Shown piece by piece: positions 23,343 to 34,322 of a DNA stretch of 64,000 nt (the stretch's first letter is position 1; each line of letters begins with the position of its first letter). The translations under genes were made by a program, and so were the position numbers. The stretch is from Persea americana (taxonomy: Eukaryota; Streptophyta; Magnoliopsida; Laurales; Lauraceae). The notes under the pieces are model-generated. The model was not told the DNA's origin. It did no database searches and saw only the letters and a program-made list of their open reading frames with translations. The stretch is taken from assembly GCA_029852735.1 (NCBI GenBank), contig CM056813.1, positions 46,025,682-46,089,681 on the forward strand, given 5' to 3'.

Positions 23343-25025
23343 TGAAAAAGAATTAAGAAAAAAAAATGATGATCAATGAATGCACAACATCGGCAACGCA
23401 CACATACGTATCGATTGCCCTTTTTGCACTCAAATCATTCTGAGAATTAGGACATTGTAGTGAAAACCCATCATGCCTAGGGCTAATTTGGGGCTGTCAG
23501 AAACAATTATCGTAATTACATGGGTGATTTGATAGCATCATGCAATTCAATACTTTGATCATTATGCAATTATAAAGATGCAAAAGGAGTACAACAAATG
23601 AAAATTTTTGGATGATGTGAATCTTTTTAATAGGGAAAATTGTTGTAAATAATTTATTATCCCCCGCATATATTAGGGTCCACAAAGAAATGCCCAATTG
23701 GTTGAACATTGCACCTAAGCCTCCAATGCGATCTTATGAAATCAAATCGATCGGGTAAGCCCTTAGGAAAGTGGTGGGGTCACAATAGTCCCGCTTAAAA
23801 ACCACTTTCCTCGAACATATACTGCCTCCTCTTAGTGGGACAAGGCTTTTCTTGGAATCGACTCAATCAAAGAGCGCAATTGGTGCAACTTGGTGGTCCT
23901 CGTCCCATTAAGCTCGAAATCCCAGGGACATCCCATAAACACTACTACATGGCCCATAACATATATGTGGATCCAAATAATGCTATGTAAGAAAAATAAA
24001 TCTCATCATGAACACGTAACATGATACAAAAATTTATTGCACAAAACATGAACAGCAAGTGGGAGTAAGCATATGCTATTCTTTGAAATGATAATAAGGC
24101 ATGCACAGAAGCAGGCCCAAAACGGAACTTATAAGTTGGGTTCAAAATCTTAATTTAAGCAAACCCTATACATATTGGGCCACCAATTATTTGAGATTAG
24201 TTACGAAGGCATGCCCAATAAACTAACATAATCCATGTCTGGCCTTATAACCAGGTTGGTTAATACAGTTTAAAACATACTTATAGATTAAACACCGATT
24301 TCATAATCTTCTCATGTCAGGGCTAGACAAATGAATGGAGCATCAAATGGACAAAATAATAATAATAATGAATACCATTGCATGATCAACAAGTGGGTCT
24401 TTATGTTCATGTACAGCAACGTGTACGATACCTATCGAAGCACAAGCACTAAGAAATAAATACACCATATGGCCCACCTCATTCAATTCTCTGTAAGGCA
24501 TCCTTACCATTGAATGGATCATGTTTCAAAACCCCAAAAAATTATTTTTATTGATCTGATGGCGACTAATAAAAAAAGGTAAAATTACTTGTGAGGATCA
24601 GATCTGCTATAAATTATTTTGAGGACTGATCTGGGCCACTAAAAAATCATTTTGGTTTTTTTTGAACTAAAGACGAAAGTTACTTGTTTCAGGCCTGGCC
24701 AATTGACATTATTATTATTGTTTTAGTACTTATCCAGATGCCAAATTTTTTTTTTTCCAATGTGTACATGGGCTACATGTGAATCATCGAACTTGCAGTT
24801 GAGGACAACTTGCAATATAACCACACGACCTACCAGCCCAATGATTTAGACCATGCACAAACCCATCTAATTTTCCACACAAACTAATATAATTGCCAAG
24901 GTTTTAGGTTACCTACTTCGCAACCAAAATAAATCCAATCCTCGCTTAAGGTTTCAGGTTACCTATTTCACAACCAAAATAAATCCAATCCTCGCGTGAG
25001 CATGCCGATATTACTTTGATACCTA
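23343..25025 (-). promoter_or_regulatory. G 5' leader with copia primer site
   Basis: This untranslated stretch between the 5' LTR and gag is long for a copia element. Immediately beside the LTR (about 25008-25023) the minus strand reads AGGTATCAAAGTAAT, a primer-site variant. A module at 23703-23890 is shared with the leader of the Athila-like element at 60480-60671. A 50-bp direct duplication (about 24897-24995) contains GTTTAGGTTACCTA-type units with AACCAAAATAAATCCAATCC twice. Confidence 0.7.
23703..23890 (-). repeat. Leader module shared with an Athila-like element (G copy)
   Basis: On the minus strand this reads GTTGCACC at one end, then AAAGCCTTGTCCCACTAA, GTGGTTTTTAAGCGGGAC and TTGTGACCCCACCA, and ends in GGCTTACC and GGAGGCTTAGGTG. 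The same phrases occur in the same order and spacing at 60480-60671, about 75 percent identical by eye. Its inner edge is about 360 bp upstream of the gag start. Confidence 0.85.
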
Positions 25026-25540
25026 TATAGGTTGTGGATGCAGTGGAAGCACGGATCTATAAGAGCTCGCTGTTACAAATGCGATAAAGTCAGCATCGCC
25101 TTGAATCAGGCACTGGTGTGGAGATCTGTGACTGTCTACAAGAGATCAATCACGTATGGTTCACTCTTTAAGATCCAAGGGTAATGATGGACACCCTGAA
25201 TGTAGAAGATGATGATGGAGAATTGTAGATCTAGTGGAATGAAGATGATTTGTTGAAAGTCGTTCCAACTTATATCTCTCATGTCTATATATATAGCCCT
25301 TTGGCTAATGGGTGATAAGATCTCTATTCAAATTCGAATTGAGAGATGATTATGATAAAGTATTAGATCAATCTCTCTCGATTTGAATTTGAATGTAGAT
25401 ATGATAAAGAGATAGAGAGTTGGATAAAACTCAGGCTATTCTTATCCATATCACCATGAGACTCCTTGTGAGGGGTGTACCTTTGTGAGTGGGGTCCACC
25501 TACATATAAACACAACTGGGCCCCATCACAAATGCCAACA
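25026..25540 (-). repeat. G 5' LTR
   Basis: 515 bp; on the minus strand it begins TGTTGGCATTTGTGATGGGG. It contains a clear TATA element (GGGCTATATATATAGAC on the minus strand, about 25285-25300), consistent with minus-strand transcription into gag. It differs from 14691-15204 by scattered substitutions, so G is not a very recent insertion. Confidence 0.9.
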
Positions 25541-25545
25541 AGTAG

Positions 25546-25740
25546 AATTTACAAAATGACCATAGACGATTTCAATTGGCGTATGAGATTGTAAAATACA
25601 ATCAAGGTGACAACTCTATTCAGGATTATTCTTCCAAGTTCATGACATTATGTGTATAGAATATGCATCTTTAGTCTACACAATGATACTTGCCGATTAC
25701 GGACTAATTAAGAAAGTTCACGAGTCCACTCAACGTCACT
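25546..25740 (+). pseudogene. H gag, continuation after G
   Basis: The frame RRFQLAYEIVKYNQGDNSIQ followed by DYSSKFMTLC matches the copia gag segment usually reading RRFQLEYEI...QGDLSIQDYYS. It follows KMWNYLS at 14690 once G and one AGTAG copy are removed, apart from a small frameshift. It is cut again by the MITE at 25743. Confidence 0.8.
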
Positions 25741-25742
25741 AA

Positions 25743-26046
25743 GGCCATGTTTGGCATCTCTACTCTTTTTCTGATAGACCATCTAAAATAGAGCTATTAA
25801 AAAAGAGCTATAAAAAAAAGAGGGCATTTCAATTTTAGAGGATTTGCCTCTATGTTTTTTAGAGCCTATACCTCTGTTTTTCACATGTCCAGAAAGTGGG
25901 CATTTCAATTTTAAAAGATTTGCCTCTACTCCTCTAAAATAAGAAGAGGATAAAGTCATCTTCCAAACGTTCTAATTTTTCTAACCTCTGTCTGATTTAG
26001 ACAAATAGACAAATAGAGGTGAACAATAGAGATACCAAACATGCAC
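25743..26046 (+). mobile_element. Tourist-like MITE (PIF/Harbinger type)
   Basis: A 304-bp element with terminal inverted repeats GGCCATGTTTGGCATCTCTA and, on the other strand, GTGCATGTTTGGTATCTCTA. It is flanked by TAA on both sides (25740-25742 and 26047-26049), the target preference of PIF/Harbinger elements. It has no coding capacity and contains an internal near-duplicated phrase GGCATTTCAATTTTA...GATTTGCCTCTA. It sits in the gag of H. Confidence 0.8.
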
Positions 26047-26350
26047 TAACTTTTAATGAAGTTGAGGCAAGAATTTGAACTCGTGCACACTAATTTATAG
26101 AATATTCATCCGACGAAAGCAATTGGGAAGCGGATCCTGATGGGACGTAGGAATGGTCTATTATTTGTTTTCAATCTATAATAACCTCCTGCTGCTTTCC
26201 TCTTCAGAATATCTGACTCTAAAGAGAAACATCTTTATTTATGCTATATAGATTAGGACATTTGAACTTTCAAAAATTAATTTTTATGTTGAACTCTAGA
26301 GTTTTTAAAAATAAATATTTTGTTTCCTCTCATGAAGTTGTTTGTAGTAG

Positions 26351-26900
26351 TTGTTAATGGCACATGGTAAAACTTTACCTTTTCCAATTAGTGATTCTAT
26401 TTGTAAAGCATGTTTTGAATTAGTGCATATTGATGTAAGGGGATCTGCTCATGTTTTATCTAGATATGTTTATAAACATTTTATTACATTCATTGTTGAT
26501 TTTAGTTGTTGCACTCAGTTACACTTTTTTAATACTTATACTAATGTATTTTGTATCTTATATGAATTTATCACTATAGTTGAAAATAACTTCTTTGCTA
26601 CTATAAAAACCTTGAGGTCAAAATCAAGGGGAGAATAAATGTCAAATCAATTCCAATCCTTTCTTAAAAATAAAAGAATAGAATATCAATGTTCTTACTC
26701 CTATATTTCGTAACAAGATGGAATTGCGGAAAAAAATAACACATTCTTGCTACTATCTTAGCCTTTCCTAGTGATTTTTTCTTGTTTCAACTTTATTTTA
26801 GGCAGAAGCTTTCCATACTACAACATACTTGATTAGTCATTAATTTACTTCAGTTTTACATGATTATTCTCCTTACCTTTGCCTTTTCTGCTCTCGTCCT
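26351..26900 (+). pseudogene. H integrase (copia)
   Basis: The frame from 26351 reads HGKTLPFPISDSICKACFEL, then VHIDVRG, HFITFIVDFSC and IKTLRSKSRGE, the copia integrase core in order. After 26640, FLKNKRIEYQCS, QDGIAE and AEAFHTTTYLI continue the domain with stops and frameshifts to 26900, where E interrupts it. The expected H-x-D at the first catalytic site is kept as VHIDV, but the final D-N-G-G-E reads S-R-G-E. Confidence 0.85.
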
Positions 26901-27429
26901 GATTATATGTCACGACCCGGGCCCGAGATTAGAGTTACCACGGCCAAACCCCGAGTCGCGGACACCATACTTACTCCCGTAAACCTCGCATCACCGAAGC
27001 CAATACGAGATTCACAAGGGATCTTACATATACCGGTCAAATGTACATTTTTGCGGAAATATATACATACATTGACATCCAACTTTACATGTACAAGTCC
27101 TTTACATAAAGTAAAGTTTACTTACACATCTCATTTCCTATTTAAATCAACCATGCATATTCAAATACAATGCATGTGATTACTAATTACATCAAAATGA
27201 ATCTATTCAAAATGTTTATAAAACTTGCTAAACCGGTCGCCTCCGATTTACATCCACTCATTCAATCTTCCTGGAGGAACCGGATTGGTCTCCTCCGTTG
27301 GCGGCGCGGTCTCTGTACCACTGGAACGGGCAACTTGGCCTGTAATGTCATCAATAACACTGTGAACACGACGGTTCAACAATGTATACACAATTCTATG
27401 ATAATCATATGTTTAGCAATTTTAAACAA

Positions 27430-27540
27430 TTTATATCAATTCAATTCAATTCAATTCAATTCACTTCAATTCATATAGTTCTTCCTTGAAGGAAGCATTC
27501 AATTCATGTAGTTCTCCCCTGAAGGGGGCATTCAATTCAT
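27430..27540 (-). repeat. Short repeats in element E
   Basis: A TTCAA/ATTCA run (27435-27465) is followed by two units in which CTTCCTTGAAGGAAG and CTCCCCTGAAGGGGGC form hairpins, each followed by CATTCAATTCAT. The two hairpins differ in sequence but keep pairing, which suggests compensating change or repeated expansion. Confidence 0.75.
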
Positions 27541-28076
27541 TATGTACACTTTATCAAGTATCTTTTCGTTGTCCTCTGGCATAGGCGGAAGGGCGCACCA
27601 TTCACAACCCAGCCTTTAAAGGACTCATTTCATTTCAATATTACTCACTTTATTAAGTGGCTTTTCAAATGTGTGGGTTTTACCGGTGTCTTGATCATAG
27701 ATCACCGGCATCACCACGGAGCTCCGGAACGCTCCATCTACTGCAGCAGACTTAATCTTTAATTCATTACAGTGTTTGTTCACTTCAGTTCTTTTCCTTT
27801 CCTTTCATTGCATTTCCTTTCATTAATTCAACACATTATTCAATGGTAGCTCAACAAGGAGCATAACAGTAGTAGACGAGAGAGGACAAGCCAACTCAAG
27901 TCAGAAACAATTAAATTTTCCTAAAACAACATTCGAGTGAAACGTTCATTATGCAATGTAGGTGTTATTTTAGATGACATCACTTTTTAGTGAAATTTAC
28001 ATTCACATAAGTTTAGCTAACACCCATGAAGGTTTAGGAAAATATCAGAAATCAATTCCGATATCCCCTCAATTTC

Positions 28077-28390
28077 AGTCACCTCGTCGGTTACCTCGCG
28101 GTTAGCTGAACTACGGATCTCGGCTAACCGAATCTTGTTCGGTCATCCTGACGAGTTCGGTCACCTACTCGGCTGACCGAAATTCAAATTTCGGTTAGCC
28201 GAATTTATTTCTGTCACCCTTCGGTCCATTTTCCAGAAGCTCAACTTCTAATGAAAAACCCTGACAAGATTTTCGGTTACCTTGCGGTCAACCCTCGGCT
28301 AGCCGAACTCACAGTTTTGGCTAACCGAACTATGTCGGTCAGCTTTTGGTCGGATGTCGGTCAGCCTGTTGGCTGACCGAACTATACCCA
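28077..28390 (-). repeat. Palindromic-word island in element E
   Basis: The words TCGGTTAGCCGAA, CGGCTAACCGAA, CGGTCACCT, CGGTCAGCC and GGCTGACCGAAC are scattered in both orientations. The vocabulary overlaps that of B but differs from that of A. The island starts about 900 bp from the LTR start on the minus strand in this shorter element. Confidence 0.9.
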
Positions 28391-29311
28391 GAAGTTCAGA
28401 AAATTCTGAACCGAATTTTTTGTAACTGAACTCCTTGAGTTCTAACAAGTCTATTAACATCTGAAATCAATAGAATTGAGTACACTTGCCTTGGTTGAAG
28501 ACTAATCAGCAAGAATTCCCTTGTCTAGCTTGAATCCAAGATGAAATCCTCAAGCCAAACCTTCTTTTGAACATAAAACCCAAAATCAATCCATAGACGG
28601 AACTCCAATGAGTTCTTTATACTAAAAATCATTCCACACCACTCAGAAGAGTTGAATAACTCTATAAACAATCCAAATCACTTACTTGTAGTCTCCTAAA
28701 GGACTTCTTGGACTTGTCTCAAGCTTCCAACTTCAAGAAACAAGGAACAAGATGAAGAAGATGATGGTGAAGATGGAATTCCTCTTCAACAAACTTGTCA
28801 AGTTTTCAGATCACCAATCAATGGAGAGAAACTGGAAGAAGGAAGAAGAAGAGAAAGAGAAGAAGAGAGAGCTGTGCTGGGATGATGAATGAACTCAAAT
28901 GAGTTCATCATTATCTTATAATCCCAATTTTTGCATTGAACCCCCCTCCTATTTCCTCTAATTACTATTCAAGTCAAATGAAAGGTCATTTGAACCAATT
29001 CACGCTGAATGAATCGCTACAATTACGAAAGTTAACCTACTCCTCGAGATATACGTGCGAGTATCAAGAGTTTCCGTATTCGACGAAATACGCGTAATTT
29101 CATATTTACGAAAAAGTCCTTGCATTACTCGATTTGGCCTAAAACCATGCCAATTCATTCATATCATTCACTACTCTTTTCCTTAAGCTCAATTTGACCA
29201 TTTGAGCCAAATTCTATATCAATTCAGCCATTAATCAACATTAATTCAAAGCATTAATCCCGATTAAGTAGAGTTAATCATAATTAACTCGGGACAGGGT
29301 GTTACATTATA

Positions 29312-29500
29312 ACATGTACATACATATGGATGTAGGTGTTTTGTTTTCTTATCACATGTACATACCAAATTAATATTCGAAATAATAAGATGTGTGGTTT
29401 TGGGGCATAAGAATACTTAAAAATGGTTTGTTTGCTATGATCTAGTTCACAAAAAAAGAAAAACTTACATATCACAAAATATTATCTTTATTGACCACCT
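29312..29500 (+). pseudogene. H integrase/RT linker
   Basis: The frame HVHTYGCRCFVFL, TKLIFEIIRCVVLGHKN and KWFVCYDLVHKKRKTYISQN matches the copia linker usually reading LRVFGC.CFV...RCVFLGY...GYRCYDP. It resumes directly after element E and joins the frame interrupted at 26907 except for a one-base shift. Confidence 0.8.
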
Positions 29501-29700
29501 TTCCTATTTTTGTACAGTCACGTCTTCATCACCTGTTCCAATTACATTTTTGTTTGCATTTCCTCCTCTATCATCATTTGTTCTTCCTAATAAATCTTCG
29601 TAACGGTTTATCTACTAGCAATGACATCGAAAAATGCTCCCACCCATTTGAGCGCAATAACTCCCAGCCTTGCTCCTGCAACTGACACCTCCACTGTCAC

Positions 29701-30223
29701 CCTTCGTCGATCAACTCATTTAATCAAACCACCTGATTGATATGGCTTTTCATTTACATCCCCCTTTTCCGCACTCCAGCAGATAATCATTTCAAAGTCC
29801 TAGAAACAATCTATCCTTCATAATTGTGGGCGAAAGGCAATGTAAGAAAAGCCTAAAGCCTTAGACATAAATCTTACATAGAATCTTTTTCCATGTCCCA
29901 AGGATGTAACTTCGATTGGTTGCAAGTGAGTTAACATAGTACAATTAAAGTACGATGGTTCCTTGATGGATGCAAAGCTCGGCTGGTGGCACTAGTGAAA
30001 AACACAAGAATATGGGTTGGATTATGATTAGACCTTCTCTTCGGTTGCTAATTAGACAACTATATTTCGCACATTGATGGCGGTTGTAGTTATCAAATCT
30101 GGCATATTCTTCAGATGGAAATAAAGAACGCATTTTTATACGACATCTTGAGGATCTTAGTTCCCTTATATATATATTCAAAACATTGCGAGTCACTCAA
30201 TCAATTTAAATGGGTTCATCTAT
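29701..30223 (+). pseudogene. H reverse transcriptase, N-terminal part
   Basis: The frames LRRSTHLIKPPD, EKPKALDINLTWNL-like, CPKDVTSIGCK, VQLKYDGSL, NTQEYGLDYD and LMAVVVIKSG match the start of the copia RT domain, here with many stops and small shifts. It is truncated at 30223 by element F, and no RT continuation was recognised after 32992. Confidence 0.75.
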
Positions 30224-30694
30224 TGTTACACCGCAATCTAATTTAATCGAGTTTAACACTAATTAATTGTGCTTTATTAAATTTAATCTTGTTTAGTTGT
30301 TAGTTAAGTTGTTATGACCCTAGTTAGTTTGGATTAGGCTATTGGTTAGACCTTGGGTTTTTAGATTGGTAATTTGGTCCCGACTTGACTTGGTTGGGTA
30401 GAGCCAAGGGCTTTTTCGTAATTTTAGACTTCATGAATTGTCTTCATATGCATGTCATCTTGACGTCATCGCATGTATCTCGATGAATATGTTAATTTTT
30501 GTATTTGACACTCTTTCATTAGACCTAAATTTGGTTAAGTAGTCCATCAAATGGCTTAAAATGAAAATATGTGAAACCAAATGGGTTTCTTTATAAACCT
30601 GTAGAAAATAACCCTTTTAAACAACCATCCTCAAAATCTGATTCGATCCTTCTTCATTTCAAGAGAAGAGCTCTCTTCTTCTTAAACCTTTTCT

Positions 30695-30697
<3 letters not shown>

Positions 30698-30736
<39 letters not shown>
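30698..30736 (+). repeat. (CT)n microsatellite
   Basis: An almost pure CT run of about 38 bases lies in element F, in the same pyrimidine-rich zone where A and C have CTTCTTC-type tracts. Confidence 0.95.
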
Positions 30737-30738
<2 letters not shown>

Positions 30739-32137
30739 CCAAGAGATTCCTTGCATGTGTAATTGGAGGGGAGTTTTGGGCTCTCCATCACCTTCTCTAC
30801 CTCTACGTAACATTGGTTTGGAAAGAGCTTCTTCCTCAAATCTTCCATTGGCTTTCTTTTGGTTAGAACCTAACTTCATCTTAGTGATTAAGTTGTAATG
30901 GAGTCATGGAGACCCATTTCCCTTACATGCATGCATTCTTACTAACATTTCCATATGGATTCATTGTTAGGGCTCATAAATAGGGGATTTCTTGTTATTA
31001 AACCAAACAAGAGGAAAGAGGGTTTATAAGCTTCAATCAAAGTCAGTATAAGTAAATATTGATCTATGCATGTAGTAATTTTGATTGAATAATAAGATTT
31101 CTTTTGAGTTTAATTCTAGTCTCAAGTTAGATTATATGAATGGAATGGGTTTCATTTAGCGTGGATTAATGAAAATGAAATGAATAGTTATGCATATTGT
31201 TTATCTTTGATTGAATGATGAAATGTATTATGCTGTAAAATCCTAGCTTTTTGTATGATGATCTCATGGAAACTGTAAAGTGGGTTTTCATTGTGAGAGT
31301 TTTTAAATGATGGAATGCTAATGTACAAATGAGATGTGGACTTGTGGGAGCAAGGAAGCTCTACTGTACAAATCATGGCTTGAAACAAGCTTTAGAGATG
31401 AAGGAGGAAGCCTAAAACATGGTACTTGGCCAACAAACAACAGCTTAGCCCGAATCAACAACTGTAGGGGCACGGACCACATAGTGGCCAGGCACGGGTT
31501 TGAGCCGCATTGGGACCCTGTTAATCCTTCCATGATGTTAGTGTCTTCTCTAAGGGTTTGAAATTGACACCTAAGTAGATCTAGGATGATTGGGAGGAAT
31601 GTTTATTGAATCAATAGGACCCTTGGATATGGAAAAGACCTTGTGGGACTGTAGGATGGGACCTTGAACCATTACCATGCCCACCGGAAACTTATAATTG
31701 TGTTAAGGAACCTTTGGATGCTGCAATCATTTCACATATGTTATCCATTCGGTCCATCATCTTGCCATGGGTGTTGGTTTATGGTGAATTCGATGTACAT
31801 CTAAACTACATTGGGACACCAACAAGAAGGTAAATGTACATCGAATTTTCCTTAAAGCTATATCCAATGGGACGGTGAGGGACAGTGAATAATGGAATAA
31901 TGATGGATAATAAGATACCTTGAACCATTTGATAAACTGTGCCTGCCACAGGAAGAGTTCCATTAGTGATATCACATGTTTGTATATCCTTGCTGCTATG
32001 TCTAATTGCATGTTTTTTTTCCGTTGTGATATAATGATTACTCAATTATTACTATGTACTAAGTAGAAATGAAAATTGTTTAAGTATATAAGTCAACTGG
32101 AAATGATCATAAATGAATGGAATGGAAATAAGAGTAG

Positions 32138-32241
32138 ATTCCTTCTCTGAATGAGAAGATGAGATTCCTTCTATAAGTAAGAAGATGTGATTCCCTTTCC
32201 AAGTAAAAGGATGTGATGCCTTCTCTGAACGAGAAGATGAG
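32138..32241 (+). repeat. Four 26-bp hairpin repeats in F
   Basis: The units read GATTCCTTCTCTGAATGAGAAGATGA with variants. In each, CTTCTC-type sequence pairs with GAGAAG across a short loop, and the third unit (CTTTCC...AAAAGG) keeps partial pairing. Confidence 0.85.
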
Positions 32242-34322
32242 AATGAGTTAGTGTTTGATTTAATTAGTATCTATGATGTTTCTTTACGCATGAGTATTCA
32301 ATGATGTGTATTATTGTTCAGTTGAGTGCTACTGATTCCCTTATCTTTTATCAGTCAATAATGGAACTTCGAGACTACATGTATTAATTACTAATTGCTT
32401 ATCATTGCTGAATTGTCATATTCACAATGTTACCATTGGTGTCACAGACACAAGTGAAACTTCTTGCCTTGAGAAGGCCCCGGAAAGAGAGGAGACCGAG
32501 GCCGTTCCTCCTAGACTAGAGGAGTGGACGACCAAGGGGGCTGTCTAGTGGTCGTCTCCGGAAAGCGTTATATAAGGCACTTTTTGGGTTGTGTTTTGGA
32601 AAAGTAACTTAAACTCAATAAGGATAATGTAAATCATTTTGGAATTGTAAATAACCTTTTGGGAGTATTTTGTATGAATCTTGTTAAATCAGGTAAGGTA
32701 TGTTTGGTGGTCCCTACTTAATAGTAAGGATATCATCTTTGTTTAAATATGTGTGAATGTAAAGGGACAGATCATGGATTGATACTTATTAATTAGAATG
32801 TTATAGATGCTTCCGCATTAAATGTAGATGGAAGGTGTTAGAGAACAAGTCCAATATGGGGAGAAATGGAGTTTTATCCCTTGTGAATTCACACTCGACC
32901 CGAGACAGGTGCAGATCTTACGGGAATACACATGTCACACCTCGGAAATTACCCCTGCCAGGGAATCTTGGGACCGGCATGTGACATCTATGGAGTATTG
33001 GTAGTCGTCAAGTTCACTAGTGTCAACCTATAATCACTGGAGCTCCAGTACAGTCTATGTACTTTGTCCAAAGATGGAAAACCTAACTTTCCACATTTTC
33101 TAGCTTTTGTGGTGTTTGTGCTTATTTCTACTCTCTTCTTTTAAATTAAGGACCCTATACTTTGGCGGCTCCACTGAAGAATCAAATCTCCCCCTATAAC
33201 TATAAAATGTTTTAATTCATTGCAATATAAAATAATGTATAAAATCACAACAAATTTAGGTGTCTTATCTATAATAGGGCCCATCTACTTAAGATGTGAA
33301 CCACTAAAAAAAAGATTTCTTTTACTTGGGATCTAGCATAATTCCACTCTAATAAATTTTGGGCTCACAATAACATTTATCAAGTATAATACACTTAAAA
33401 TAAAATCATGTGTTTTATCAATTGTGGGCCTACTTATGTAAAACATGAATCATCCATAAAAATGCATCTATTTTCTACATAAAAAATCTGTGCTTTATCC
33501 ATTATGGCAGGCCTACCTATATAAAATATGAAGCATTCATAAAACTGCCTCTATTTTACATAGGATATGATAAAATTTCAATCTTATATATTTTGGGTCA
33601 CCGTAATGTGTATAATGTATAATACACTTGATTAAGATATTAAAAAGAATAATGTGTTTTATTCATGACCAGGCTAACGATAGGCTTATCTCTAATTAAA
33701 GTGAAACTCTCCAAGGGTCTATTCAAGAGGGGGTATTTATTTTGAATCAGCTTTGATTTTAATAGTTGAGGGTCCTTTGATGTTCAAAACATGGAAAACT
33801 CGTAATGCTTTTTGGGAGTCACCTATTCAAAATAATCTTTTTTTGGTTTCATTGCAATACAAAATAAATTTAATGCTTATAAAGAAGATATTGCAATAAA
33901 TTCATTTATTTTACCCACAGTGGTGCCCACCACTTGAAATCCGAACCACTAAAAAAATAACTTTCTCTTGAGTGGGATGTGATTTAGAGCTTATTAATTT
34001 ACATATTAGAGCGTTTGGTAAACCTCTAATTAAGTTTCTTACTTGAGATCTTATTTATAAATTAGAGCTTTTGCCTAAATAAAAAGGGAGTTGGTTGTTT
34101 TTTTAGAGTTTTTTTTTTTTTTTGGTGGATAAACTGGATTGAGGTGGATAGTGCGAAATTTATATGCTTTGATGGAAATAACCTGTATAGATTTTCAAAT
34201 GATGCAAATGGTAGGTTCTACATTATACCTTTTAAAAGATGGCCCCCAATTACCTTATGAAATAAGAGCTTTTCTTTATATATATATAAATATATAAATT
34301 TTTTGTCAAGCACACTAATTGT

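Larger units (their letters stand above)
14691..25540 (-). mobile_element. Element G: near-complete Ty1/copia retrotransposon
   Basis: It is bounded by AGTAG at 14686-14690 and 25541-25545. Terminal repeats at 14691-15204 and 25026-25540 begin TGTTGGCATTTGTG on the minus strand and differ at several percent of sites by eye. On the minus strand the order is 5' LTR, primer site, a leader of about 1.7 kb, gag, integrase, RT, RNase H, and about 1.2 kb before the 3' LTR. Element C (2949 bp plus a 5-bp duplication) splits RNase H; without it G is 7896 bp. Gag is open but pol is frameshifted, so it is not autonomous now. It inserted into the gag of H. Confidence 0.9.
26908..29306 (-). mobile_element. 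Element E: long solo LTR (Tekay/Del-like) nested in H
   Basis: On the minus strand it begins TGTAACACCCTGTCCCGAG and ends CCCGGGTCGTGACA. TTATA flanks both sides (26903-26907, 29307-29311). Length 2399 bp. It contains a palindromic-word island (28077-28390), hairpin repeats (27474-27540) and a micro-ORF with PPTEETNPVPP and NEWM-stop on the minus strand near 27250-27310. No gag or pol. It inserted in the copia integrase/RT linker of H. Confidence 0.88.
13641..30223 (+). mobile_element. Element H: old Ty1/copia retrotransposon, heavily interrupted
   Basis: Collinear plus-strand pieces of one copia polyprotein appear in the expected order once nested insertions are removed: gag (14442-14690, 25546-25740 and beyond), integrase (26351-26900), the integrase/RT linker (29312-29500) and RT (29701-30223). 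A primer-site-like GTGGTATCAAAGC lies near 13689-13702, preceded by probable LTR sequence. It is interrupted by G, a MITE, E and F, each with its own target-site duplication. Many stops and frameshifts show it is dead. The 3' end after F was not identified. Confidence 0.75.
30224..32986 (+). mobile_element. Element F: long solo LTR (Tekay/Del-like) nested in H
   Basis: It begins TGTTACACCGC and ends GGGACCGGCATGTGACA. TCTAT occurs at 30219-30223 and 32987-32991. Length 2763 bp. It has a CT-microsatellite (30698-30736), four tandem 26-bp hairpin units (32138-32241), an acceptor-like GGTGTCACAG and micro-ORF ending RLEEWTTKGAV-stop (32451-32550), and GATGCTTCCGCATT near 32810. No coding domain was found. 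Confidence 0.88.

Noticed and set aside
30654..30879. Arginine/glutamate-rich open frames
   Set aside because: They are translations of the (CT)n microsatellite in element F.
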